DNA from: JBBREP01 sp963716525
GTDB lineage: Bacteria > Actinomycetota > Acidimicrobiia > IMCC26256 > PALSA-610
Assembly (NCBI GenBank): GCA_963716525.1
Contig: OY970315.1
Span: forward strand, 4,092,001-4,156,000
Length of the DNA: 64,000 nucleotides
Direction of reading: 5' to 3'
This document shows, piece by piece, positions 1 to 11,159 of the stretch; the first letter of the stretch is position 1, and every line of letters starts with the position of its first letter. Both the position numbers and the translations under genes were made by a program. The notes beneath the pieces were generated by a model, which had not been told where the DNA came from, made no database searches, and saw only the letters and a program-made list of their open reading frames with translations.

Positions 1-2092
1 GTACGCGCGCACGTCGTTCGCGCCGTCCTTGTAGAACTTCGGCGAGACGAGCGCCCAGTAGTAGCCCGTCGTGGAGGTGCCGGTGATCTTGCGTACCTCT
101 CCGAAACCGGCGATCGTGCCGTTGACCGTGAACGCCATCGGCTGGTCGGCGGACACGTTGAACACGTAGCCCTCGAGCCATGTGTACGAGGCGTCGGGCG
201 CACCGACCACCACGTGCGCCTGCTTCTTGATGTTCTCGAGGAGGAACTTGCCCGGCGCCGGCGCGCTCGGCGTCGAGATACGCGTCGGGGTGCTTCCCGA
301 GCAGCGATGCGTAGGGCCCGATCTGGTACGGGCGAAGCGCGGGATCGTCACCCGGCGGAGCGGCGCGCGCCTTCAGCACCTCCGGAAAATACACGCGTGG
401 GTCGAAGCCCATGTAGGTGTTGCCCGGCGCGACCTTCAGGTCCTTGGGCTGGAAGTGCGGGAGCCGCCATTGGTAGAAGTGGCGAACGAACTCCTTGCGC
501 GGCGGGCCTTCGAGCGACACGCCGTCCACGTGCCACGGGATCTTCAGACCGATCAGGTCGGCGATCGTGGGCACCACGTCCACCGACTGCGCGGGCCGGT
601 CGTCGATCCGGCCCGTCGTCTGCTGCGGCGTCTTCACGAACAGCGGCGTCCACAGGATCTGGTCGGCGGTGCTCGCCACCACACTCCGGGCGGGCTGGTG
701 GGCCTCGAACGCGATGCCGTGATCCGCCGTCACCACCACCACCGAGTTGTCCCACGCGCCGATCGCCTTCAGCTTGGCGATGATCTGGCCGAGCAGCCGG
801 TCGCCCGCTTCGAGCTGGAGGACGTGCTTCTCCTTGCCGACGTCCGCCGACCACGTGTCGATCCACGAGATGAGGTTCGTGATCGTGAACGGGTCCTGCG
901 GGTTGTAGCCGGTGTCCTGGAGCGTGGGGAGGTAGCGCCACGGCTGGTGCGGCAGCAGCACGTGCAGGTAGTCGAACGTCGGCTTCGTCGACGGTGTGAG
1001 CGTGCGCAGCCACTGCTCGGCGCTCGTGAATTGGGGCGGGTTGTCGAGCAGGGGCGCGAAGCTCACCGGCGGCGCGTTGTGCACCGACGCGAAGCCGCGC
1101 CACAGGTTGCTCGTCACCTTCACGAGCTTGCCGACGCGGCTCGCGGTGCCCCCACTCGAGGTCTTCTCGTTGCAGATGCTCGTGGGGCACAGCTCGGTGA
1201 TCGACTCGTGCACGTGCATGCGGTAGGCGCCGCCGAGCAGGCGGAACACCGTGTCCTTGTAGTCGGTCGACGTCGGCACCGCGTTCGGCTGGCTCGGGTA
1301 CTGCCCGGTGTCGAGCGCGGGCACGGCCCATTCGGTGAACGGCGCGACGCTCGTGTCGTTGCGGTACCACGTGGTGGTCTGCGCAAGCGCAGCGAAGTTC
1401 GGGAACAACGACGCATCGACGTGGCCGGTGCCGTCGAGCAGCGACTCGAGCGGGAACTCGTCCATCGCGATCATCACGACGCGCTTCGGCTTCGTGACCG
1501 CCGCGCCGGCGAGGCCCTTCGGTTGCGACCCGAACACGATCGAGCTCACGGGCGTGAACGCGAGGAACGTGACCACGAAGATGATCGGCGCCACTGCCAG
1601 CACGCGCATCCAGCGGCGCACGCTCATGTAGCGCGCCACGAGCACCACGGCGACAATCCCGGCCACCACTCCGAGCGCGGCGAGGCGCATTCCCCGCACG
1701 GAGCTCGCCTGCTTCATCGTCTCCTCCACGAACACGCCGAAGAACACGGCGGCGAGCACGCCGTGGGCAATGGGCCGTGCCTTCGCGTACAGGAGCGCCA
1801 CCGCGAGCTCGATCACGTACGCGGCTGCCGGCGGCACGAACAGGATCAGGGCCACGAGCACGAGGATGTCGGGCGTCTGGGCCCGCTCCGACACGAACAC
1901 GCTGGCGTTCTTGCCCAGCAGGTCGAGCGCCGGCTGGGCGATCGCGATACCTGAGATTGCGAACAGCTCGAGGAAGGCGGCGCACTCCTCGCGCCACGTC
2001 CGGATTCCGCCCATGACGGCGGCAAAACTACTCGCGGCGCCGGTCGGAGCGACAGCGCGCGTCGACGGCCCATCGCCGGCACCGTCGCTCAT
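1..2092 (-). CDS. Membrane-anchored alkaline-phosphatase/sulfatase-superfamily enzyme (3' end cut by window edge)
   Basis: The ATG at 2092 opens a long frame that runs off the left edge (about 697 codons seen). Residues ~35-185 hold about five hydrophobic segments; the rest is an extracytoplasmic alkaline-phosphatase-fold domain. The metal-site motif NSVVVVTADHG lies near residue 455. The nucleophile loop reads PFTEWAVPALDTG, placing Thr (~253) where sulfatases have Cys/Ser of the C/S-x-P-x-R motif. It therefore cannot be converted to formylglycine, and a phosphotransferase or phosphodiesterase role is more likely than sulfatase. A one-base frame break around 250-262 is likely: the shifted frame gives a clean continuation (FLLENIKKQAHVVVGAPDAS). 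It is divergent from the glycosyltransferase at 2162. Family placement is firm, substrate unknown. Confidence 0.8.
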   Translation of the reverse strand, partial: MSDGAGDGPSTRAVAPTGAASSFAAVMGGIRTWREECAAFLELFAISGIAIAQPALDLLGKNASVFVSERAQTPDILVLVALILFVPPAAAYVIELAVALLYAKARPIAHGVLAAVFFGVFVEETMKQASSVRGMRLAALGVVAGIVAVVLVARYMSVRRWMRVLAVAPIIFVVTFLAFTPVSSIVFGSQPKGLAGAAVTKPKRVVMIAMDEFPLESLLDGTGHVDASLFPNFAALAQTTTWYRNDTSVAPFTEWAVPALDTGQYPSQPNAVPTSTDYKDTVFRLLGGAYRMHVHESITELCPTSICNEKTSSGGTASRVGKLVKVTSNLWRGFASVHNAPPVSFAPLLDNPPQFTSAEQWLRTLTPSTKPTFDYLHVLLPHQPWRYLPTLQDTGYNPQDPFTITNLISWIDTWSADVGKEKHVLQLEAGDRLLGQIIAKLKAIGAWDNSVVVVTADHGIAFEAHQPARSVVASTADQILWTPLFVKTPQQTTGRIDDRPAQSVDVVPTIADLIGLKIPWHVDGVSLEGPPRKEFVRHFYQWRLPHFQPKDLKVAPGNTYMGFDPRVYFPEVLKARAAPPGDDPALRPYQIGPYASLLGKHPDAYLDAERAGAGQVPPREHQEAGARGGRCARRLVHMARGLRVQRVRRPADGVHGQRHDRRFRRGTQDHRHLHDGLLLGARLAEVLQGRRERRARV

Positions 2093-2161
2093 GTGTGACA
2101 TTGGGTGCCGTGGCGGCCGTCGCGTGTGCACGTGCGCGCTGCGATGGCGCACAATGGTGCC

Positions 2162-4030
2162 GTGGCGGTCGGAGCGGAGCCGCGCGCCCAGCATCCTGCC
2201 GAGCTCTCGGAACGCCGGGCCTCACGCGCCGCGTGCCGGCACGGCTCGGCGTGGTCGACACGAGCGATCGTCGGCGCGTGCATGGCGGCCGGGCTCGCTC
2301 TCAGAATCGCCATGCTCGCGCGCCCGATCACCACGATCGACCGCCTCTTCGTGCCCGACGACACCTACTACACGTTGGCGATCGCACGGTCGATCGCGAA
2401 CGGCGCCGGGCCGCGCGCGGAGTGGCGCCGCTCACGAGTGGCTTCCAGCCCCTCATCGCGTTCTTGATGGTGCCGTGGTACTGGATGGGTGCCGGCAACT
2501 GGACGGCGCTCAGGATCGACATCGTCATCCTCACCCTCGCCGACGTCGTCACGATCGGGCTGGTCGCGTGGATCGCGCACCGTGTCGCCGGCCGCACCGC
2601 CGCAATCGCAGCCGCGGCGTTGTGGGCACTCTCGCCGCTTGCCCTCGGCGTGACGATGGGCGGCCTGGAGACATCGCTGGCGATCATGTTCGAGGCGCTG
2701 CTCGTGGTCGCGTGGCTCCGCGTGCGCGAGCAGCGCGACAGCACGCTGCGATGGGTGGTCCTCGGCGCGGTGGCGGGCCTCGCAGTGCTGGCGCGCGTCG
2801 ACGCTGTGATCCTCGATCGGCTGCATCGCCCTCTTCGAGGCACGCGGCCTCGTGCGGGCCGGGCGCCGGGTGGTGCTCTGCGCCGCAGCGGGCGCTTTGG
2901 TGCTCGCACCGTGGTGGATCTGGTGCTGGGCGCACTTCGGCAGCCCCATCCCCGCGAGCGGCACGGCGGTGCGCCGCCACCCGTTCATCGCGCCGTGGGC
3001 GGAGCGCATCCTCAGCGTCGCGGCGGGATCGGTGATCGGCGCGCCGTACAGCGACACCGCCGCGACGAAGTCGTTCCTCGTGACGCATCGCCCGCTCGGC
3101 GTTGCGCTGTTCGTGGTGCTCGTCGCAGCATTCGCCGCGCTCGCGCTGTTCGCGAGGCGACGAGTGCACGCTGCGCCGCCGCCGCAGTCCGACGCCGCGA
3201 CTGCCCTGGGCGCGCTGGCCGTTGTTCAGCGCCGCCCTACTGGTGTTCTACGCGTGGTATGGCTTCAGCTCGTACATCACCCGCTACCTCGCGCCCGTCG
3301 CGCTCCTCGTGACGGTTGCGCTCGCGGCCGGCATCGCTACGCGGCTGCGCGCCCCGGGGCCGTTGAAGCTCGCCGCGGGCGCGGTCGCCGTTCGCAGTGA
3401 TCGGCGTGTCGGTGGCGAGCGACGTGCACGCGTTCACGCGCAACCAGGCGCCGCGCGCTACGGCGGTCGCATCGATCACGGGCGGGTCGAGCAACGGCCG
3501 GGCGAAGGCGACACGTGAGGCGGTGGCACTGCTTCCCGCGAGCGCGCGCGCGTCGGCGCGTGGCAGAGCGGCGCGCTCGGTTATTTCGGCGATCCGAAGC
3601 TCCGCGTGCTGAACCTCGACGGCGTGGTGAATCCCGGACTCACCCGACATGCGCGACCCGGCGCGGATGGCGCGCTACATCGCCAGTCAGCACATCGACT
3701 GGCTCGTCGACTGGTCGATCCTCGAAGCGCCGTTCGTCAACACCGGCCGGTTCACGCTCCCCGCGCCGCCGGGCATCCGCACCGTCGCGTCGCATCCGCC
3801 AGGACAACGGCCTGCGCGTCACCGTCGTGCGCGTCGTCTGGGACGTCCGCGCCGAACTGCGCGACTACCTGTCGGGGCCAGCGGCGCGGCTCGCGACCTT
3901 CCTCACGCTGAGCGAGCCGGTGCTCGCGCCGACGCTCGAACCCGCCGCGTGCCGAAGCACCGCCGAACCAACTGGCCACCGTCGCCGGGAAGACGACACT
4001 CGAGGGCATCGCGGCACACGCACCCGATAG
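2162..4030 (+). CDS. GT-C-type polytopic membrane glycosyltransferase (GT39-like), frameshifted
   Basis: A GT-C protein can be pieced together across several frames. The first loop PDDTYYTLAIARSIANG carries the acidic pair typical of PMT/ArnT/AftB-like enzymes; it is followed by TSGFQPLIAFLMVPWYW, then many hydrophobic helices (GGLETSLAIMFEALLVV and others). Frame changes lie near 2420, 2820, 3225, 3395, 3550, 3640 and 3800. Conservation resumes after each one, so indels in the sequence are more likely than a decayed gene. The GTG at 2162 has a CACAAT hexamer 6 bp upstream, the leaderless arrangement seen at other genes here; an in-frame ATG lies at 2144. It probably transfers a sugar from a polyprenyl-phosphate donor on the outer face of the membrane. 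The 3' end is uncertain. Confidence 0.65.
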
Positions 4031-4230
4031 CCGCCTGGCCACGCTGCTGAGGACCGAGGTGGACTCGCCGCTACCTCGCGCTCTTCGCCTGCGTGTCGTC
4101 GCCGGGTACCTTTCATGCAACAAGGGCGGGCCTCACGGCAGAGCACACACGAGCTGCGGAGATGACGAGGCTGTTCGACGCGTTCGGCGCGCCCGGCAGG
4201 TTGGCGCTGGGATGACGAGATGAGCGCGCC
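4031..4230 (+). other. Unassigned stretch between the GT-C gene and the acyltransferase
   Basis: An open plus-strand frame (LATVAGKTTLEGIAAHAPDS and onward) runs to a TGA near 4222. It may be the true 3' end of the preceding broken gene or a remnant of a separate small gene. I recognise no domain. The stretch shares the poor frame continuity of the neighbouring sequence. Confidence 0.3.
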
Positions 4231-5495
4231 ATGGTGACCGAGCAGCTGACGGCACCCGAGGTCGGAGCGACCGAGGCACCGGCCCCGGCCCCACCGCGGC
4301 GCCTCGGCCAAGGTGCCCGCGCTCGACGGGCTGCGCGGCATCGCGATCGTGCTCGTGCTCCTCGTGCACACGGGCGGGCTATCCGGCTGGCACTACTTGG
4401 GCATCGGCTGGTTCGCCGGGCTGGCCCAGCGCGGCTTCCTGGGCGTCGACGTCTTCTTCGTGCTCAGCGGCTTTCTCATCACCGCTGCTGCTGCTCGGCG
4501 AATGGGGCGCCACCGACCGGATACGCATCGGCGGCTTCTACCGGCGGCGCGCGCTGCGCCTCTTTCCGGCCCTCGCGGTGTTCCTGCTCGCGTTCTTCCT
4601 GTACGGCCTCACGACGGGCCTGCCGATGCGGCCCGTTGTGCAGACGGTGCTCGTCACCGCGGGTTACGTAGCGAACTACGTGACCATCAAGGCGCCCCGA
4701 TATACCCCGATCCTCGGCACCGGGCACCTCTGGTCGCTCTCGGTGGAGGAACAGTTCTACTTTGTCTATCCGGCCATCCTGATCGTGCTGCTCCGCGCGA
4801 AACGGAAATGGCTGGTGCCGGTCGTCCTCACCGCTGGCGCTGTCGCCATCGTGTTCCACCGGGCGCACGGCTGGGGCACCGACCACTCGTTCGATCGGCT
4901 GGACGCCATGCTCGACCACACGGACTATCGCGCCGACGGCCTCCTCATCGGCGCCCTCGCGGCGTGGGTTTGGTACTACCGGCGCGTGCCTCGCTGGATC
5001 CTGGGCGCCGCCGCAACAGGCGCGACAGTCGGCCTTCTGTGGGTCCTCGAACACGCCACGCTGTTCACGCGGTGGCTGTATTTCGGGGGCATGACCCTGT
5101 TCGATGTATGCGTTGCAGTCATCATCCTCGCCGCCGTCGCGGGGTGGCGCGGCGCGCGGCCGCTGGAATGGGCCCCGCTACGACTGCTCGGTCGTGTGAG
5201 CTACGGCCTCTACCTCTGGCACTTCCTCATGATCTCGATCGTGCGGCGTTATGGCTCCGACTGGTCGCCGTCGAACAGAGTGCTCGTCGCCTACGCCGCG
5301 TCGGCCGCGTGCACGGCGGCGTCGTGGATGCTCGTGGAGCGCCCGGCGCTGCGCCTGAAGGTTCGGCTCGAAGAACGTGCGCGCGAGCGTGATCGACCTG
5401 GCGCCGCCCGCGGGCGCGCGAGGCAGCTGATGGCAATCGGCCTCGGCGACGGGCCGACCGCGTTCGCCGCCCCGCCGGCCCCTGACGCCTGGTGA
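4231..5495 (+). CDS. Membrane O-acyltransferase, acyltransferase-3 (OafA/YrhL) family, frameshifted
   Basis: Family hallmarks appear in order: PALDGLRGIAIVLVLLVHTG near the start, GFLGVDVFFVLSGFLIT, FYRRRALRLFPAL, HLWSLSVEEQFYFVYP in the middle and YGLYLWHFLMISIV near the C-terminus. The H of LVHTG and the R-x-x-R loop match the acyl-transfer residues of the family. Two frame breaks are clear: near 4305, and near 4490, where one extra g before ctgctgctg interrupts ITLLLLGEWGATDRI. The downstream frame is clean to the TGA at 5493-5495. It likely O-acylates (for example O-acetylates) a surface glycan. The next gene, also an acyltransferase, starts 16 bp later. Confidence 0.8.
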
Positions 5496-5511
5496 CGGCG
5501 CTCGCGTCACG

Positions 5512-7496
5512 GTGCACGGCCGCCGCTACGAGCCCGCGCTCGACGGGATTCGCGGCATCGCGGTCGCCGCGGTGCTGCTGTTCCACGCCGGGCACCTCGC
5601 CGGCGGCTACCTCGGCGTCGACACCTTCTTCGTTCTCTCCGGCTACCTGATCACGTCGATGCTGCTTGCCGAAGGGCGATGCGAACGGAACGTCTCGCTC
5701 CGCCGGTTCTGGTCGCGCCGGGCGCGGCGGCTGCTCCCCGCCCTCGCCTGCGTGCTCGGCGCGGTTGCGGTCTACGCGGCATTCGTTGCGCCATCCTTCG
5801 CGCTCGCCGACATCCGCAGCGACTTCGTGGCGACGATGCTCTATGTCGCCAACTGGCGGGCGATTTACGGGCACCAGAACTACTTCGCGCTGTTCCAGAG
5901 CCCGTCGCCGCTCCAGCACATGTGGAGCCTCGCGATCGAGGAGCAGTTCTACCTGGCGTGGCCGCTGGTGGTCGCGGCCTGCGTGCGATCCGGTCGAGTC
6001 GGCGCACCCCGGCCCGCCGGGTGCTCGTCGCCGCGGTCGCCATCGCCGCCGCGTCGTTCGTGTGGGCACAGCTCCTGTACGACCGCTCGAACTTCTCGCG
6101 CCTCTACTACGGCACCGACACGCGGATCTTCCAGATCCTGATCGGCGCGGCGCTCGCCGCCGGCATCGCCCGCTTCGGCATCGTGGCCACCCGCCGGTGG
6201 CGCATCGTCCTCGAGTGCTCGGCGCTCGGCGCGATCGCCGCGCTCGCAGTCATGTTCGCGCGGCTCCAGGGGGGCTCGACGCTGCTCTACCGCGGCGGCG
6301 AGCTCGCGGTCGCCGTGGCCGTGGCGGTCGTGATCGCCGCGGCCACGCATCCGCAGCGACCCGTCGATCGCCTCGGCGCTGTCGTGGCGGCCGCTGCGCG
6401 CCCTCGGCGATCATCAGCTACGGCGTGTACCTGTGGCACTGGCCGGTGTTCGTGTACCTCGACGCGCGGCGGGCGCACCTGCACGGCTGGCCGCTCTTCG
6501 CCGTGCAGGCGGCAGTAACCCTCGCCGCTCGCGACGGTCTCCTTCCGCCTCGTGGAGCGCCCGGTGCGGCGCGGCGCGGGACCGCGCGGCGCATGCGGTC
6601 GTGCTCCCGCCGATCGCCGCTGTGCTCGCAGTCGCGTCGTCGTTGCAACGGCGCCGCCGGCGCCGACCGTGCGGGCCGGCGACACCTCGACGACGTGCCC
6701 GTGCGGAAGCAGCGCATCCTGGCGCGGCTCCTCACGCAAGTACTCGGACGGGGCACGGCAACGGGCACGGCCCGCGTGCTCGTGCTCGGCGACTCGGTCG
6801 CGCTCACGCTCGTGCGCGCGAGCCGGATCCGGCTTCTACCAGCGCGACGGCATCAACGGGGCCGCCTTCGGCGCGATCGGTTGCAGCATCACGAGCGGCG
6901 AGACCCTCTCGGGCGGCGCGATCTACAACGCGAACCCGCGTTGCCGCGCATGGCCGGGCCTCTACTCCGACATGGTGCACGCGCTTCGCGGCCCAGGTGG
7001 TGGTGCTCATGCTCGGGCCCTGGGAGATGTTCGACCGCCTGGTCGACGGCCACCGGGTGAACGCCGGATCGCCCGCCTCGACGCAGCGACTCCTCGCCGC
7101 GCTCGAGCAGGTGCGCAAGATCGTCGTCGGCACGACGGTGCGCGGCTCGTGGTGCTCACCACCCCCTGCTTCCCGCCCGACGTCGCCAATGCCTACGGCG
7201 GTGCCGCGATCTGGCGCGACCAGCACCGGCTCACCTGGGTCAACGGCGTGTGGCGCGAGTTCGCGGCGCGCCACCCGGGCAGCGTCTCGCTCGGCGACCT
7301 CGGCGTGCTCCTGTGCCCGAACGGCAAGGCCGTCGATACCGCTTCGGGCGCGGCGGTGCGCACCGACGGCATCCACTTCACGGCCACCGGCGCGTCCACC
7401 GTGTGGAGCTGGATCGCGGCGCTGCCCGACGTCGCCGCGGCGCACACGTACGAACCCGGGCGCCGCCATCCGACGACCGTTAGGCTGCGCCCGTGA
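5512..7496 (+). CDS. Acyltransferase-3 fused to a C-terminal SGNH domain, frameshifted
   Basis: The N-terminal half is an OafA-type acyltransferase: EPALDGIRGIAVAAVLLFHA, LGVDTFFVLSGYLITSML, HMWSLAIEEQFYLAWPLV, SYGVYLWHWPVFVY and a terminal LVERPVRRG. The C-terminal half is an SGNH domain: ARVLVLGDSVALTLV (Ser block), LMLGPWEMFD and DGIHFTATGAS with the D-x-x-H pair. This two-part layout is the known OafA-SGNH arrangement in which the periplasmic SGNH domain assists O-acetyl transfer. About seven or eight frame changes (near 6000, 6405, 6510, 6600, 6700, 6830, 6990 and 7140) break the gene, while the motifs stay intact. GTG at 5512 is the chosen start. Confidence 0.75.
7481..7493 (+). promoter_or_regulatory. 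Leaderless-type -10 before the GT-C gene
   Basis: TAGGCT (7481-7486) lies 6 bp before the GTG at 7493, so transcription would begin at or next to the start codon. There is no Shine-Dalgarno sequence. It sits inside the last codons of the preceding gene. Confidence 0.4.
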
Positions 7497-9251
7497 CGGC
7501 CGGGGTGCTGCCCGAGGCGGTTACCGAACCGCCCGCCGCTCCGGAGACCGGGCAACGTGGTTGCGGTCGCACCGGTGGATGCTGCTCCCGCTCGTCCTGC
7601 TGGTGATCCTCCTCGCCGGCGTGTGGGTGAACCACTTCATCGTCGACGACGCGTTCATCCACCTGCGCGTGGTGAACAGATCGAGGCCGGGCACGGCCCC
7701 GTGTTCAACGCCGGTGAGCGCGTCGAGGCGTCGACGAGCCCGGCGTGGACGTGGCTGCTCGTGCTCCTCGACCTGGCGCTGCCGATCTCGCTCGAGTGGA
7801 TCGCGGTGCTCACCGGCATCGCGCCTCACGATCGTGGGCGTGTGGCTCGCGGTGCTCGGTGCGCGCGAGCTCGCCGGCAACCGCGGCGCGATGCTCGTGC
7901 CGCTCGGGGCACTCGTGTACTGCGTGCTGCCGGCGGCGTGGACGAACGCGTCGACCGGGCTCGAGAACGGACTCGTGCTCACGTGGCTCGGCGGCGTGCC
8001 TCTACGTGCTCGCGCGGTGGTCGAATCGGGGCAGCCGCTTGCGATGGTACGAAGCCGCGCTCGTGGGATTCGGGCCGCTCGTGCGCCCGGAGCTGGCCCT
8101 GTGGAGCGCAGGGTTCCTCGCGGTCGCGACGGTATTCGAATGGCGCGCGCACGGTGCGCGGCGTGCGCTGGGCATGCTCGCGGCGGCGCTCGCGCTGCCG
8201 TTCGCGTACGAGATCTTCCGTATGGGCTACTACGCGAGCCTCGTGCCGAACTCGGCGATCGCGAAGGAGGCTTCGCTCGCGTACTGGTCGTCGGGCTGGC
8301 ACTACCTGCACCAGACGCTCGACCCCTACTGGCTGCTCGTGCCGATCGTGATCGTGGTGCTTGCTCGGCTACGTGCCGCTCGCCCGTGAGCTGTCACAGG
8401 CACGGCAGCGGCGCTCGGTGGCGCTGCTCGTGGCGTTCGGCGTGCTCGCGCTGGCCAACGCGCTGTTCGTGGTGAGGGTGGGCGGCGACATCTACCCCGC
8501 GCGGCTGCTGTTGACACCGCTGTTCGGGTTCCTCGCGCCGGTGATGATGGCGCCGTGGCGCAAGGCGTACGCGACGTTCGCGCTCGTGGGCGTGTGGTCG
8601 GTGGCCACGCTCGTGGCGCTGCGCACGCCGCTCGACGCACCCGTGTACCTCAACACCGGCCGCAACCCGGTCACGTTGCGCGACTACCGCTACGTGACGT
8701 ACGGCCTGGGCTGGTACCACGGCAGCGGCGTCTACTACTTCCCGAAGCAGCTCGCCGGCACGCCGCTGCCCGGGCGCGACGGCGCGGTCGCCGCCTACGG
8801 CGTGGGCGCGCTCAGCTACGAGCTCGGGCCCGACGTGTACGTGCTCGACCTGCTCGGGCTCGGCGACGCCTTCACGTCGCACCTGCACCTCGGCGCGCAG
8901 CGGGGCCCGCTCGTGGCCCACGAGAAACCGCTCCCGGCGCCATGGATCGCGGCCCGGCTCCTCGCCCCGCCCGACACCGAGACCTACGCGCAGTTCCCGA
9001 TCCCCCAGCCGTACATCCCGCTCGCGGCGCAGCACCTCGACCCGAACCCGCCGGCCGTTGCGCTGGCGACGCGGGTCGCCCAGGCGCGCGCGGCCCTGCA
9101 GTGCGGCTCCATCCACGACCTGCTCGACGCCACCTCGGGCTCGCTGAGCTTCGGCAAGTTCATGTCGAACCTCGCCCACGCGCCGAGCTACACGACGTTG
9201 CGCATCCCCGCCGATCCACTCGCGGCAGAACGACGATTCTGCAAGCGCTGA
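7493..9251 (+). CDS. GT-C membrane glycosyltransferase, AftB-like, frameshifted in its first half
   Basis: After a first helix (LLPLVLLVILLAGVWVNHF) comes IVDDAFIHLRVV, then GHGPVFNAGERVEASTSPAW. This DDAFI...GERVE signature is shared by AftB-type arabinofuranosyltransferases and related polyprenyl-phosphate-sugar GT-C enzymes. A run of helices follows, then a soluble C-terminal tail of ~200 residues. Frame breaks lie near 7560, 7677 (a missing c in AACCAG), 7825 (one extra c), 8000 and 8365. From 8365 to the TGA at 9251 the frame is intact. The GTG overlaps the previous TGA by 3 bp. Acceptor and donor are unknown; the AftB resemblance is at signature level only. Confidence 0.7.
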
Positions 9252-9266
9252 GGACGCGCCGAGCGC

Positions 9267-11155
9267 TCAGGCGACGCCGGCGGGCTCGGCGGCCCCGTGC
9301 CGGCGGAACACGATCACGAGGTTCCAGGTGACCAGCTCCCGCACCGCCGGCGTGTGCGCGATCCAGCGCATCCACTCGGGCAGGTAGCGCGGACCGACCC
9401 AGAGCACCTCGATGTCGTGGCGGTTGCGGAACCAGCGCAGCACCTGCGCGATGTCGAGCCGGAACAGGCTCACACCGAACTCGTTCTTCGGCGGCACGCC
9501 GTACTTGCGCGTGTAGCGCTCGACCGCGCGCCGGCCGCCGAGCAGGTGGTACGGCGAGGTCTCGTGGCCGCCCCACGGCGAGAACCAGTTCGTGAAGTTG
9601 AGGTAGCCCACACCGCGCTCGGGCTCGAGCACCCGGCACATCTCGGCGAGCATCGCCTCCCAGTCGGGCACGTGCTCCAGCACGTTCGAGCTGTGCACGA
9701 TCTGCGCGCAGCCGGTGCGAAGCGGCAACGACTGCCCGTCGCCCTGCACGGCGGAGCTCGGCACACGGTCGTGCAGGCCGAGCTCGCCCATGCTGTAGTC
9801 GACCACCATGCAGTCGGCGCCCGCGGTGCGCAGCGCCTCGGCCGTGTAGCCCGGCCCGCCACCGATGTCGACGGCCTTCGCGGCCCGCCGGATCGACGTG
9901 ACGGCGCATCTGTCGCAGCGTGTCGGCCGCGAGGTAGTGGTAGAAGCGGTCGGGGTCGGCCTGCTCGTGGCGGAACAGCTTGAACAGGTGCACGCTCCGG
10001 CGCATACCGCGCTCGGGACCCACTGCCAGCGGGTGGTGCACCTCGTCGGGCCCGAGATCGTGGGCGTTGCGCGCCCGCTTCGCGTGCAGCGCGATCGCCG
10101 CGTCGGCCGCCGCGAGGAACTGGTCGACGGTGCGCTCCCACGTGAACGCGCTCGCCCGTTGTTTCGCCGCCTTGCCGAGACGGGCGCAGCGGCCCGGGTC
10201 GCGACCGAGGGTGATCCAGCGCGCCACGAACTCGTCGGCGTTGCGCACGAGCTCACCGGTGACGCCGGGCTCGACGGCATCGCGCGACGCCGTCGACGTC
10301 GTAGGCGAGCGTCGGAGTGCCGCACCGCCCCGCCTCGACCACCACCAGGCCCCAGCCTTCCCGCTCGGCGGTGTGCACGAGCAGATCGGCCTGCGAGAAG
10401 AGCTCGGCCTTGCGTGCCTCGGACACGCGGCCTTCGAGCACCACGTCGCGCAGGGCCGGCTCGCGCGCGACACGCTCGGCGAGGTGCGCGGCCTGCGGAC
10501 CGTCGCCGATCAGCACCAGCCGGCCGCCGGTGTGCGGCGACACCGCGGCCCAATGGTCGAGCAGGAGATCGAGACGCTTGTTCGGCGCCAGGCGACCGGC
10601 GGCCACGAACAACGGCTCCTTCGCACGCGGCGCCGGGTCGACGGGCGCCATGTTCGCGCCGAGGTCGAGCACGGTGACGTGCGACGCGGGCACGCCCAGC
10701 TCCCGCAGTGCCGCCGCCGACGAGTCGGAGATCGTGGCGATGTGCGTGTTGCCGTACACGGCGCGCATCGCCAACCGCTCCGCGGCCTTGCCGAACATCG
10801 CGACCGGTCCGGGAAAGTATGTGTGCCACTGGTCGCCGTGCACGTGGAAGAGCAGGCACATGTTCGGCCCGCGGCGCCACGCCGGCGAGAGATAGGGCAT
10901 GCCGTTCACGACGTCGACGACGAGATCGACGCCGCGGAAGTCGCGCGCGTAGCGGAGCGGCGCGGTCAGGTATTGCGAGTAGGTGCCGCCGTTGTGCGTG
11001 ACCGGGTACTCGTGCTCGGCCACCGGGCCACCGCAGAGCAGCTCCACCTCGTGGCCGCGAGCCCGCAGCCCGCGGGCGAGCTCGTCGACGACGACCTCCG
11101 AGCCGCCGGCATTCGGGTGCGCGAGGTCGCGCCAGGCGACGAACAGGACGCGCAC
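9267..11155 (-). CDS. GT4 glycosyltransferase fused to a class I SAM methyltransferase (two frame breaks)
   Basis: The GTG at 11155 starts a GT-B fold protein: RVLFVAWRDLAHPNAGGSEV, then FVAAGRLAPNKRLDLLLDHW and the donor-site region HTAEREGWGLVVVEAGRCG. After a break near 10275 the same protein continues (EPGVTGELVRN...). It then enters a methyltransferase (RHEQADPDRFYHYLAADTLR) with no stop between. After a second break near 9900 comes motif I, AVDIGGGPGYTAEAL, and later SNVLEHVPDWEAMLAEMCRV. An ATG at 10005 could also start the methyltransferase alone. It lies 4 bp after the upstream GT2. Both families are secure; the fusion depends on the frame breaks being sequence errors. Confidence 0.75.
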
Positions 11156-11159
11156 GGGA

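Noticed and set aside
2162..7496. A block of true pseudogenes
   Set aside because: Conserved residues persist on both sides of each break and there are no in-frame stops within segments; indel errors are more likely. Cannot be settled without reads.
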